Assembly (NCBI RefSeq): GCF_016097555.1
Contig: NC_054701.1
Location: 59,799,676 to 59,863,675, forward strand
DNA length: 64,000 nucleotides
Origin: Gigantopelta aegis
Taxonomy: Eukaryota; Mollusca; Gastropoda; Neomphalida; Peltospiridae
Reading direction: 5' to 3'
Part shown: positions 54,816 through 64,000 of the stretch, in pieces
How the letters are laid out: the number at the start of each line of letters is the position of its first letter
Position numbering within the stretch: the first letter of the stretch is position 1
The notes under the pieces: model-generated
What the model saw: the letters and a program-made list of their open reading frames with translations, nothing else
The model's database searches: none
Told to the model about the DNA's origin: nothing
Position numbers and translations under genes: made by a program

Positions 54816-55802
54816 AACATTTTGGAATTGATCGTGTGCAGAGATGCCGTATTGAATATACTAATGGCAGATTCATATACATCATGTACAGGAATGACAA
54901 TTTTCTGTGGAATTCCGCAGATTTTGTACCATAAGGTTGATCTAATGAATCATTTAAATTCAGTGAGAAATTTGTTTAGAAGGGTTTGGTGTATGATTAA
55001 TTTTTAACATCAGTCATCAGCATAAAATCAAGCTTAATTTTAACTGGTATGTTCTGGCTTCTATTGCATAGGTTTAAAATAGTATACTTTTCTGGTGCAT
55101 ATTACTGGCAAGTAATTTAATATACATCATTGTGATTTTTATGAGTGGGGGAGACCTTTTGAGGGCAAAGTATTAAGTTTTACAAAAAAATTTAGCTACA
55201 CTTTCAGAGAATCTACAATGTAAATATAGATTTGTACATTTATACATACACATATTCTGTTGTTGAGAGCACATTTCTCAAAGATTATAAATCTTTCTCT
55301 TTTTTTCTCTCTTTTTTTTTTTTTATTAAATTTAATCAAGATTTTTCTACCATAGTCTGATTTAGTAATCATATTATTACCCCAGCAGGGAAAATGTTTT
55401 CCATATTTTCTCAGTGAGAAATATTCTGCATTGGTTTAACGAACAATACTACTGGACAATTTGACGCTTACAAACCAATGACTTTGTCGGTACTAAATAT
55501 GACGACATTACGATTTGACAAACCCAAAATGACGTCATGTAGTTTAAAGAGTTTGCCTTTACGGGTCTCTATTTTTGGTGTTAAATTAATAACAAAATGT
55601 CATTTTAATGCAATTCATTATAGATTTTGAAGCAGAATAAAGAGAACTTGTGTATTTTTTTAATTATCTATGAACGTGATTAAATTATAACGTTATAGTA
55701 ATTCTCAGAACAGTGCATATTTAGTGGTTTACATCATTTCTATACAGGTTTGCCTTCGTGCATGTGCGTGGAAAATAAAGGTTTTTAGAAGAAAAAAATA
55801 GC
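54816..55802. other. No gene seen
   Basis: AT-rich with a long T tract near 55300-55325. No supported gene. Confidence 0.4.
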
Positions 55803-55976
55803 TGAGGTAATAAATAGAATAACAAACTCGGTTCCAGTTATTATCAAATTTATGTCCCTCGTGAAATAATTTTCATTTGTTACTCGCTAAAGCTTGTGAC
55901 AACTGAAAATTATTTCACTCGGGACATAAATTTGATAATCACTGGTAACTCGTTTATTATCCTCTATTTATTTTCT
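55803..55976. repeat. Long hairpin, arms about 70 bp
   Basis: The left arm contains 'gttattatcaaatttatgtc' and 'cctcgtgaaataattttca', mirrored by 'tgaaaattatttcactcggg' and 'acataaatttgataatcact'. The spacer is about 30 bp. The arms differ at several positions, so the structure is not brand new. Confidence 0.88.
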
Positions 55977-55990
55977 ATATACACTTTAGA

Positions 55991-56325
55991 TGGCAGGGGC
56001 AGCATGTAGCCCAGTGATAAAATGTTCGCTTGATGCGCGGTTGGTTTAGGATCAATCCCCGCCGGTGACCCCATTGGGCTATTTCTTGTTCCAGCCAGAT
56101 CCACAACTGGTGTATCTAAGGCCGTGATATGTAATATCCTGTCTGTGGGATGGTGCATATAAAAGATCCCTTGCTGCTAATCGAAAAGAGTAGCCCATGA
56201 AGTGGTGACAGTGGGTTTCCTCTCTCTTATATCTGTGTGGTTCTTAACCATATGTCTGACGCCATATAACCGTAAATAAAATGTGTTGGGTGCATCGTTA
56301 AATAAAACATTTTCCTTCCTTCCTT
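55991..56325 (+). mobile_element. SINE head B, full length
   Basis: Head 'gcagcatgtagcccagtgat', B box region 'ggatcaatcccc', tail 'gtgcatcgttaaataaaaca' then (CCTT)n. Flanked by TTTAGATG. Confidence 0.88.
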
Positions 56326-56640
56326 TTAGATGAAAAAATCCACTAAAATTTGTATCCAGTGTGTAAAATTGTTTACAGTTCAGTTTCAATAATAAGCAGG
56401 TGAGTACATCACCAGTCACAAAACAACAAAGTCCTCGGCAAGATGCTTTGTTCTGTGGAATCGAATGTAAACTTTGATTGATTGTAGGTGTTTTGTAAGA
56501 CCTTGTGAATACGGAGCCCACTGAAATGATACATGTAAATGTGCTACAGAACAGTGAGAATAACAACTTACAGTTGTTAACTTGGCATAAATTATAGTCT
56601 TGTGGGTAGGGTAACTGAACCTCCAGTCATTGACTTTGTG

Positions 56641-56850
56641 TACAGTGAAACCTCTCAACACCGGACCCTCTCTAAACCAGAATTCTCTCAAAACTGGACA
56701 TTCGCCAAAGTTCCGTGATTTATGCATCTTTTAACATTAAAGTTTACCTCTCTAAACCGGAAACCTCTTAAAACTGAACACTGGATGAATAATTCAGTCC
56801 CTAACTCTTTAATTAGTGCAGTTTGGACTTTCTTAAAACCGGACGATCAG
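56641..56850. mobile_element. pogo-like MITE family P1, copy 2 (one end)
   Basis: Starts 'acagtgaaacctctcaacac' and repeats 'ctctctaaaccggaaacctc'. The right end is not clear; it may run to about 56850. Confidence 0.7.
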
Positions 56851-56949
56851 ACCGTTGTCAGTCATTATGGTGCCACTAATTGTTTCGTTTATTGTTACTT
56901 TGCCGTCTTCAGCCAGATTACTTGACTGCGAACATAGCTGGTGCAATAT

Positions 56950-57140
56950 ACACTATCCTGTCTGTGGGATGGTGCATATAAAAGATCCCTTGCTGCTAAT
57001 CGAAAAGAGTAGCCCCTGAAGTGGCGACAGCGGGTTTCCTCTCTCAATATCTGTGTGGTCCTTAACTATATGTCTCACGCCATATAACCATAAATAAAAT
57101 GTGTTGAGTGCGTCGTTAAATAAAACATTTCTTTCTTTCC
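56950..57140 (+). mobile_element. SINE, 3' part
   Basis: 5'-truncated copy: 'actatcctgtctgtgggatg' through 'gtgcgtcgttaaataaaaca' and (CTTT)n. Confidence 0.85.
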
Positions 57141-57167
57141 ATTCTCTAATTGGTTTTGTGTCCTAAC

Positions 57168-57441
57168 CAGGGGTGGTGGTGTTTGGGGGTCGGACCCCCC
57201 CCCCCCCCCCCCCCTGCTCACGGCGAATTTCTTTTTCATATTCCGATTTTTTACATTCCTGTGAATGGTCCGAAAGCAGCTCGGCTAGCCAGCAGAAAAC
57301 ACCTCAGAATAGCCCTACAAGGGGTCAATTTTTCAAAAGACCCCCCACCACGGGCTTTGCACCTGTGGCGCTCGCGGTGTGGGGCTTCGCCAGACACCTC
57401 GACCCCCCCCCCCCCCACCAAATTTTCGGCGCACACCCCTG
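57168..57441. mobile_element. CAG...CTG MITE family M2, copy 2
   Basis: Starts CAGGGGTGGTGGTG and ends CGGCGCACACCCCTG. Long C tracts and 'ggcttcgccagacacctcga' are shared with 38413-38552. No clear flanking duplication. Confidence 0.65.
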
Positions 57442-57609
57442 ACCCTGTACCTACCAGCCTTATGCCCGATGACTTAACCACGCCACCGAGACTGATACTT
57501 ATAATCAGTGTAAGGGTAGGTTAATGGGCAGCAACTCTTATCATTTTAAAGGTAATTGGCCCTCAAAAATCTTTGTGTTAAAATTACCAAATATTTTATA
57601 GCCAACATA

Positions 57610-57660
57610 AAATGATTAATAAATCAATGTACTCTAGTAGTCATTACACAAGAACAAACG
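57610..57660 (+). mobile_element. SINE tail C fragment
   Basis: 'aaaatgattaataaatcaat' and 'gtactctagtagtcatta'. A short remnant. Confidence 0.55.
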
Positions 57661-57712
57661 TTTTAACTTTGCTACATATAAAACATGCACCTTAAAATAC
57701 ATGTATGCTGTA

Positions 57713-58031
57713 GGACATGTTTTATTTAACGACGCACTCAACACATTGTATGTACGGTTATATGGCATCGGACATATGGTTAAGGACCACACAGATATTG
57801 AGAAAGGAAACCCGCTGTCGCCACTTCATTGGCTACTCTTTTCAATTAGCAGCAAGGGATCTTTTATATGCACCATCCCACAGACAGGATAGCACATACC
57901 ACGGCCTTTGATATGCCAGTCGTGGTGCACTGGATGGAACGAGAAATAGCCCAATGGGCTCACCAACGGGAATCGATCCTAGACCGACTGCGCATCAAGC
58001 GAGCACTGTACCACTGGCCTACATCCTGCCC
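57713..58031 (-). mobile_element. SINE head B, full length
   Basis: Minus strand, from the tail at 57713 to the head at 58031, flanked by TGTATGCTGTA / TGTATGCTATA (57702-57712 and 58032-58042). Confidence 0.92.
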
Positions 58032-58081
58032 TGTATGCTATAAGACTTACAACTGAAACCAATCATTGGCTTTGTACAATA

Positions 58082-58463
58082 TACCGGCCTCGGTGGCGTC
58101 ATGGTATGCCATCGGTCTACAGGCTGGTAGGTACTGGGTTCGGATCCCAGTCGAGGCATGGTATTTTTAATCCAGATACCGACTCCAAACCCTGAGTGAG
58201 TGCTCCGCAAGGCTCAATGGGTAGGTGTAAACCACTTGAACTGACCAGTGATCCATAACTGGTTCAACAAAGGCCATGGTTTGTGCTATCCTTCCTGTGG
58301 GCAGCGCAAATAAAAGATCCCTTGCTGCTAATCGGAAGAGTAGCCCATATAGTGGCGACAGCGGGTTTCCTTTCAAAATCTGTGTGGTCCTTAACCATAT
58401 GTCTGACGCCATATAACCGTAAATAAAATGTGTTGAGTGCGTCGTTAAATAAAACATTTCTTT
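58082..58463 (+). mobile_element. SINE head A, full length
   Basis: Head 'accggcctcggtggcgtcat', B box 'gggttcggatccc', tail (CTTT)n, flanked by CTTTGTACAATA (58070-58081 and 58464-58475). Inserted 50 bp from the neighbouring head B SINE. Confidence 0.95.
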
Positions 58464-58671
58464 CTTTGTACAATACTTATAGATGTGCTACCAGATTTTG
58501 TGAGCAACTGAAACAAGTCACCGACTAGGTACATATGTATGTTATCCACTTCAAGACTGAATTTCTGAACCCACCATAATGGATTATGTATATATTTATA
58601 ATTAAGACCCTGCAAATAACAATTCACAGCCAATGACTTGGTACTTATTTATTTCTGTGTTTTCATCAGTA

Positions 58672-58806
58672 AAAGATCCCTTGCTACTAATGGAAAAGGC
58701 CGGTAGAGGGTTTTCTCTACTCAAAATTACCAATTGTTTGTTATCCACTAGCCAATGATTAATAAATCAATGTGCTCATGTGGTGTTGTTAAACAAAACA
58801 AAACTT
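58672..58806 (+). mobile_element. SINE tail C fragment
   Basis: 'taaaagatcccttgctacta' to 'tgatgttgttaaacaaaaca'-type tail. The head is missing. Confidence 0.75.
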
Positions 58807-58858
58807 AGGTTTTCAACAGCACTAAAGTTGGTATAGTCACTTTACATCTTCCCATTAA

Positions 58859-59194
58859 AGGCATACTGTCACAGATTTAAGGACCTTATTTCTCTAAAAA
58901 TGGATAATAAATAAAAAATTACATTAATTGTTGGAAACCAAATCTAGCTATTGCATCACTGTAACTGAACCATGATGGAGTGAAATCAATGTCAACCCTC
59001 TTGGCAATTTTAGTTTTTGAATTATTGACCATTGCCATAATTCAGTTATTTTTTCAAACTATCATTAATAAATGGAGTATGGTGTTTATGAAGATGGTTG
59101 AATAAAGTACATTTAGGGACAAATCAAATTATTTTTGTTCAGGTAATACTTTGTTAGATCATTAAATAGGTGAGTGGTCTGTGACAATATGCCT
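58859..59194 (+). mobile_element. TTAA-flanked MITE family K2, copy 2
   Basis: 336 bp with ends AGGCATACTGTCACAGA and, inverted, AGGCATATTGTCACAGA, flanked by TTAA (58855-58858 and 59195-59198). Very similar to 50048-50382. Confidence 0.92.
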
Positions 59195-60021
59195 TTAAGC
59201 TGTTAAAAACTTGCTTTCAGTTGGAGCCAGTTGAGAAACATAAACCTGGTTTCTATTTCTTAGTGACTATGCCACCGAGGTTGTATTGACATGGTATACA
59301 AAGGTGTGCTATAAGACCTTGTCAATAAATAACTGAACCCACAGACAGGGTGATAGTACCAGGCAGACTATTCTAGAATATACAGGAATATTGAAACAAA
59401 ACAAAAATAAGAAACATAAGGAAAATGTTAATGTTTATTTACACATGGTAAAGAATTATAACACTAATAAATAGGACTTCAGATACATCTTCAAACTTGG
59501 AATTAATACAATACATACTTTAAAAAATTCACAAAATGTAGAAAATATGCTTAACAATAAAACCTCTATACAGAGTTGATAAGCTGTTCAAATGTGATGG
59601 TTAACTAAATATACCGTATGATGCTCATTATACATATTGGTAATTTAGTACACAGGTGTATATTCCACTTGAGATGATTCAAACAAATTATGCAAATGCC
59701 TGGTATCCTATACTTTTATTACAAGTATTTGTAATCTAGAACTGATGCTAAATTATGTCATATACTTGGCACATTACAATAATTTAATGACTTCCATTGA
59801 GTATTCAAACATCCAAATTTTATTAAAGTACTGAATTATGTGAATAGACATTTTAAAATTTTCTCATCCAAATTATGCCCTCAATACTTAATATAATTAT
59901 ATAAGTAACTTGCACAACCAATACTTCATTACAGTTAATAAGTTCTCATAACTACTGTGTGTATATATCTAACAAATTTATCTAATCATCTTTTAAATTT
60001 ATTATTCTACCAGTACATGTA

Positions 60022-60206
60022 CAGTAAAGTACACTTACAACGAACATGCTTAGAACAAACTACTGCATAGAAGAAACTGATCATAAAGTCCCATTTTATC
60101 TCCCTATACATTTATAACCAACTTGTACAAATGTGTACAACGAACCACTGCTATAACAAACTAGCTATCATAGTCCCTTCCGGTTCGTTATTAGAGTACT
60201 TTACTG
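60022..60206. mobile_element. pogo-like TA MITE family P2
   Basis: 185 bp with ends CAGTAAAGTACACTTACAAC and, inverted, CAGTAAAGTACTCTAATAAC, flanked by TA. Internal 'acaacgaac'-type motifs repeat. Confidence 0.82.
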
Positions 60207-60649
60207 TATCATTATTACTGTTTTATTAATTTGTGAACTGTTTAGGTCATCAATGCAAATTATGACTAAATGAGACTATAGATAAACAAAATGAAATAAA
60301 CGTATAGTAGGCTAAACTGGTCTAAGAGATATCATGAAATGAAATAAGATTACGAGCCTAATCAATCGACATGTCACACAGACATACTTGGTCCTATGTT
60401 ATACAAGATAAATATACATTCTTACATACTCATGGTGATTAAGTTCAGATTAACACTGCAATGTTGACATTATTAACACATAAAAAACGTTTCACTGCAG
60501 CCATTGGAGCATACAGTGTGAGTCATAACAAAGCTCATAGAAATATATTTTTGAAGACCTTGTCATAAAAAAAACTTGAGGGGAGTGGTTAAATGCTCAC
60601 CCAACTTAGATTATATGGAGCCATTTAAGACATTTCCATATAGAGTACA

Positions 60650-60725
60650 GGGCCCTGTTCAACGAAGTGATCTTAGTTCTAAGATCAACTTAAGTGCATA
60701 GGGTAGCTATGAGCCTATGGTAATC
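60650..60725. mobile_element. GATCTTAGC MITE, copy 4 (half)
   Basis: 'gggccctgttcaacgaagtg' and 'atcttagttctaagatcaac' with 'taagtgcata'. Confidence 0.65.
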
Positions 60726-61367
60726 ATACTTTTATTGTCTACAACACACAGCTGAAGGAGCAAATATGAATGAAATCAAACAAATCTGCAAAGAATCTTA
60801 GCACTTAACACACAATCCAATCCAAAATTGTTTCAAATCAGATTTTCTGATTAATTTGTGGGAATGCTAGTAAAGTATGTAACCAATGATGGATTCGAAT
60901 TCTGAAAGGTATTGCTGTTTTCATGGTCCAAAGATAACAAAAGTTGCATAAAATAACACAGTTATTTTTATCCAATTTGTGCTTGCAAATATTATTATAC
61001 ATGTATCTTTATATGCAATATTAACTAATGTGCTGCAATATGAAGTGTGAATAACTATATTCAAATCTCAAACAATTTTTCAAATAAGCAAGTGGTTAAT
61101 GACTGATTTTATTCAAACTGTATGATAGCATCTGCCATACTGTTTAATGTAGGGATAAGCCTTAGTTTCATGGCCACCAATTAATATGTTTGATGGAAAT
61201 CTATATTGATACGGTAAATAGTGAATTCTTGTACAGTGTTTGAGAGCAAGATCTGTCCAGTTAAAGGTGGCGAGATGCAAGCAAACTAGTGTAACTGGCA
61301 CATATTCAAACAAAAATATTTTGCAATCAATTTGACAAAATAAATGAATATTCAATGTGACAAAATA

Positions 61368-61512
61368 CAATCAAACTCCTCTAAACCAGACACCCTTGGG
61401 ACCAAGTAAAAAATCTGGTTTTAAGAGGTATCCGGTTTACAGAGGTCCTCTTCTGCACAGATATTTAAAAAGGGACCATGACAAATGTCCAGTTTTGAGA
61501 GGTTTCATTATA
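61368..61512. mobile_element. pogo-like MITE family P1, copy 3 (partial)
   Basis: Contains 'tcctctaaaccagacaccct', 'ggtatccggtttacagaggt' and 'ccagttttgagaggtttcat'. Terminal CAGTG ends are eroded. Confidence 0.7.
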
Positions 61513-62451
61513 CACGCATATATATTCAAAATTGTATCTGTACAATACAGACAAAGTGAAATTAATTCAAAAGGCATGACATGACATACACATCTCTCCA
61601 CTCTACTATGCAATAAAACACAAGACCACAATATACTGGTACCCACTTACATTGATTTATCAAAATAGTTATAGATTATAACGAAACGGATTAAAATCAT
61701 TAAAAATAACTTTGTCCCATTTCTTTCTTATTAAAGGATGTGCAGAATACATATGGTAAATACTAAATTAAAACGGTTAATAGCCATTAATGATAACCAA
61801 CATTTACTTGAATTCTTGAAATGTTTTACACCAGTATCCATGGTATTAAAAAACAAACAAATTTAGCTAAATAATTTCTTGAAAAATTTAGTTTACTTGC
61901 CAAATAACTACATGAAATGGTGAACTTTCTAATCTCACAATGCACAAATAACATGACTAGAATAACATGTAAATCATAAATACACTCAAGTTATGTACAC
62001 TCACAATAAAAATATTTCAATTAATGTCAGGTTTTTAACTCCGACTAAAAACCAGCAATGCATTAATACTGATAATGAAATCATTCTTGGTTTGTTTATT
62101 TTTTAAAATAATAATAAAACACCAAAAAACAAATTCTGAAAACTCAAATTACAAGGAGTGTATTTTCACATTACAAGTATTTTATTTAATCATTCATACT
62201 TGGTCATTGCACATTTTTAAAGCATATGAAATACTAGTAACCCTTTCCATCACATTATACATTATGTATACTTTCTTAGGTTAATAACTGAGGGGAAAAG
62301 TTAAAACATTAAATTAATAATCCATTACATTCAATTTTTTATAGTCATGACAGTCATGAAGTCCATCTCCATTCTTAAAATAACATGCTGAGAATTAACT
62401 CCACTAAATAATGTTCTTTGGCAATAACAAAACACATTTAACAAGACAACA

Positions 62452-62697
62452 GGGTCCAATTTCACAAAACATCGTAAGCCTAGTTTTGCACGTAAACATA
62501 AATCTATGGCTAAAACACAATTCTTATTACTAGTACAACAATTTAGTTTTAAGTTCACATATTTCATTTTCTTTTGTCATTAAAATGCTCCATCTTCCGT
62601 AATGATGTGAAATAGATGCCAAACAAGTTTAAACGTATACCCGGTATAACTGCTAGTCGCAGACGTAAACTTACGATGTTTAGTGAATTTGGCCTCA
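62452..62697. mobile_element. Putative TIR element
   Basis: Left end 'gggtccaatttcacaaaaca' plus 'tcgtaag' mirrors the right end 'cttacgatgtttagtgaatt' plus 'tggcct'. About 245 bp, non-coding. Confidence 0.6.
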
Positions 62698-63855
62698 GAA
62701 CATTACAAACTGTTTTTACTAGAATATACATGTATATATAACAAACTTCAACACTAAAAGTGTTCAACAATAAATGTATCTGTGGCCACTGAGAACAAAA
62801 GAAATAAGTGTGATGAGAGATGAATAAGATAGAGAGAGAAACACAAGGATGAAGATATCATCTTCGATAGTCAGAAATCTGTGATCCTCTTTAATTAATA
62901 GGATCCAGCTGAGTACGTAAAGGTAATATGCTGAAATCACATCATTATTGTCTATAAATGGTTAGCACTAATGATTTATGAGACAAATGGTTCTTAGATG
63001 ATAGTACAATGAGAAACCTGAAATACTGCCAATATGATGAGTAGTTTAAATGCAAATAATAAAATGAATATCAAAAGGTTAATATTATGTCAGTCCTGTT
63101 GTTATATACACACAGACAACCAAGTTTTATAAACGCCATATTTTAAGAAATCAGTTCACCAAATTGATTATAAATATGCCATATTCCAGAAATCAGTTAC
63201 ATATAGTGCAATATTTTTCACTACCAACTGATATTCACTTGAATTACTACACATCCTGTGACAATGTTGGTGCATTTTATGCAAATACTCCATCAACATG
63301 GTTTACTAATTATGAAATGAATTGCACTTTTGAAGGCAGTAACTGGCTTCATTCTTCACAAGGTATGGTCATCTTCTTTCCAGCACTAATGGTTCTCTAT
63401 AGCAACAGTAATAGTGTCGGTGAATTGATTGTACCTCCACCGGATCATGGTCCTGATGGGATGGGTAAACATCAGACTGTCTTGTCCCTGATTTTGATTG
63501 TGTCGTGTTGTATTTTCACCTGATGTCACAATACGTCTTGTTGTCATACTATATATATTTAACTACATGTCATAATACAGCCCTGCCAATTAACCAGCAA
63601 TCAACAATGCCGTGGAGATTGCCGCAGAGGTTTACATTTTCTCTGACATTTATTTTGCCATGGATCTTTCAATTTTTATGTAATTTTGTTTAACAACAAA
63701 ACTGCTGTGGAGACTATTTTCCACAGCATATTTTTTCTGCAGCCATTTTTTTTAATTGTCAGGGTTGTAATATATTTATTTGACTGCACAGATAATATGT
63801 TTGTTGCTGTACAGGATAATTTGATGGTTTGCATAAAGACTTTGTGACCACTTCC

Positions 63856-64000
63856 TCATGGCAAGATAAACCTCTTGTTGTCCACACAAACTTTGATGAT
63901 GATAGAATCATCCCTGATGTAGTCTCTGGTCTTCAGAACATCATGCGACACAAACTTTGGGTAACCGAATCCCAGGGACTCAATGTCTTTGCAGGGTTTC
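63856..64000 (-). CDS. TRAF4: TRAF4-like protein, C-terminal end of MATH/TRAF-C domain (partial)
   Basis: From the window edge the minus strand reads KPCKDIESLGFGYPKFVSHD, VLKTRDYIRDDSIIIKVCVD and NKRFILP, then TGA at 63858-63856. The string SLGFGYPKFVSHDxLxxRxYxRDD is the last strand-loop-strand of a TRAF-C/MATH domain and is closest, from memory, to TRAF4 (SLGFGYPKFISH.DI..RNYVRDD). TRAFs are cytoplasmic adaptors and ubiquitin-ligase-type proteins that bind receptor tails through this domain. The RING and zinc fingers lie outside the window, so the paralogue is likely but not proven. No intron is seen in these 145 bp. Confidence 0.85.
   Translation of the reverse strand, partial: KPCKDIESLGFGYPKFVSHDVLKTRDYIRDDSIIIKVCVDNKRFILP

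Larger units (their letters stand above)
59199..63855. other. AT-rich region downstream of the TRAF4-like gene
   Basis: No supported coding region. All frames here are short and lack family features, including 63164-63523. On the minus strand this follows the TRAF4-like stop codon, and part of it is presumably that gene's 3' UTR. The UTR end cannot be fixed; TTTATT (minus AATAAA) occurs at several places, for example near 59434. Contains small MITEs listed separately. Confidence 0.5.

Noticed and set aside
63164-63523. 119-residue plus-strand frame
   Set aside because: No domain, repeat or splice support; it lies in the probable 3' region of the TRAF4-like gene on the other strand.

Overview
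This window is eukaryotic, intron-bearing, AT-rich and very rich in repeats. It probably comes from a mollusc. That is inferred from the repertoire: several tRNA-headed SINE families with shared 3' tails, an I/Nimb-like LINE with an RNase H domain, a Penelope-like fragment with a hammerhead-ribozyme candidate, many TIR elements, and TRAF4-like, CARD and C2H2 zinc-finger host genes. No bacterial operon, rRNA, functional tRNA gene or CRISPR array was seen.

Three host genes can be supported. (1) A complete four-exon CARD gene lies on the minus strand (33701 down to 23401). Its exon phases join exactly to give 452 residues, and its introns are filled with retroposons and MITEs. (2) A C2H2 zinc-finger gene lies on the plus strand (44338-49206). 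Its two coding exons join in phase to give about 1050 residues and 21 fingers, with a very young 21-residue tandem repeat in the middle. (3) The last coding exon of a TRAF4-like gene lies on the minus strand at the right edge (63856-64000).

Layout. 1-6420: fragments of a Harbinger transposase, MITEs and SINEs, and a large tandem duplication carrying a repeated exon-like peptide. 6424-14660: LINE copies on the minus strand flanking a broken copy of an uncharacterised repetitive protein family. 15075-18420: an 82-bp minisatellite split by a 2.2-kb Harbinger-type element. 18475-21625: more LINE copies, one split by an 857-bp Harbinger element. 21828-23045: microsatellite, hairpin and a Penelope-like fragment. 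23401-33701: the CARD gene. 33720-43550: intergenic DNA with minisatellites, MITEs, a Tc1/mariner copy and SINEs. 43890-49280: the zinc-finger gene. 49280-59200: a dense field of SINEs and MITEs. 59200-63855: comparatively unique AT-rich DNA downstream of, or forming the 3' UTR of, the TRAF4-like gene.

The host genes do not form an operon. CARD and TRAF proteins both act in innate immune and cell-death signalling in animals, but their proximity here may be chance. The most informative mobile DNA is the set of nested insertions with intact target-site duplications, which gives relative ages, and the modular SINEs, in which different tRNA-like heads are joined to a few shared tails.
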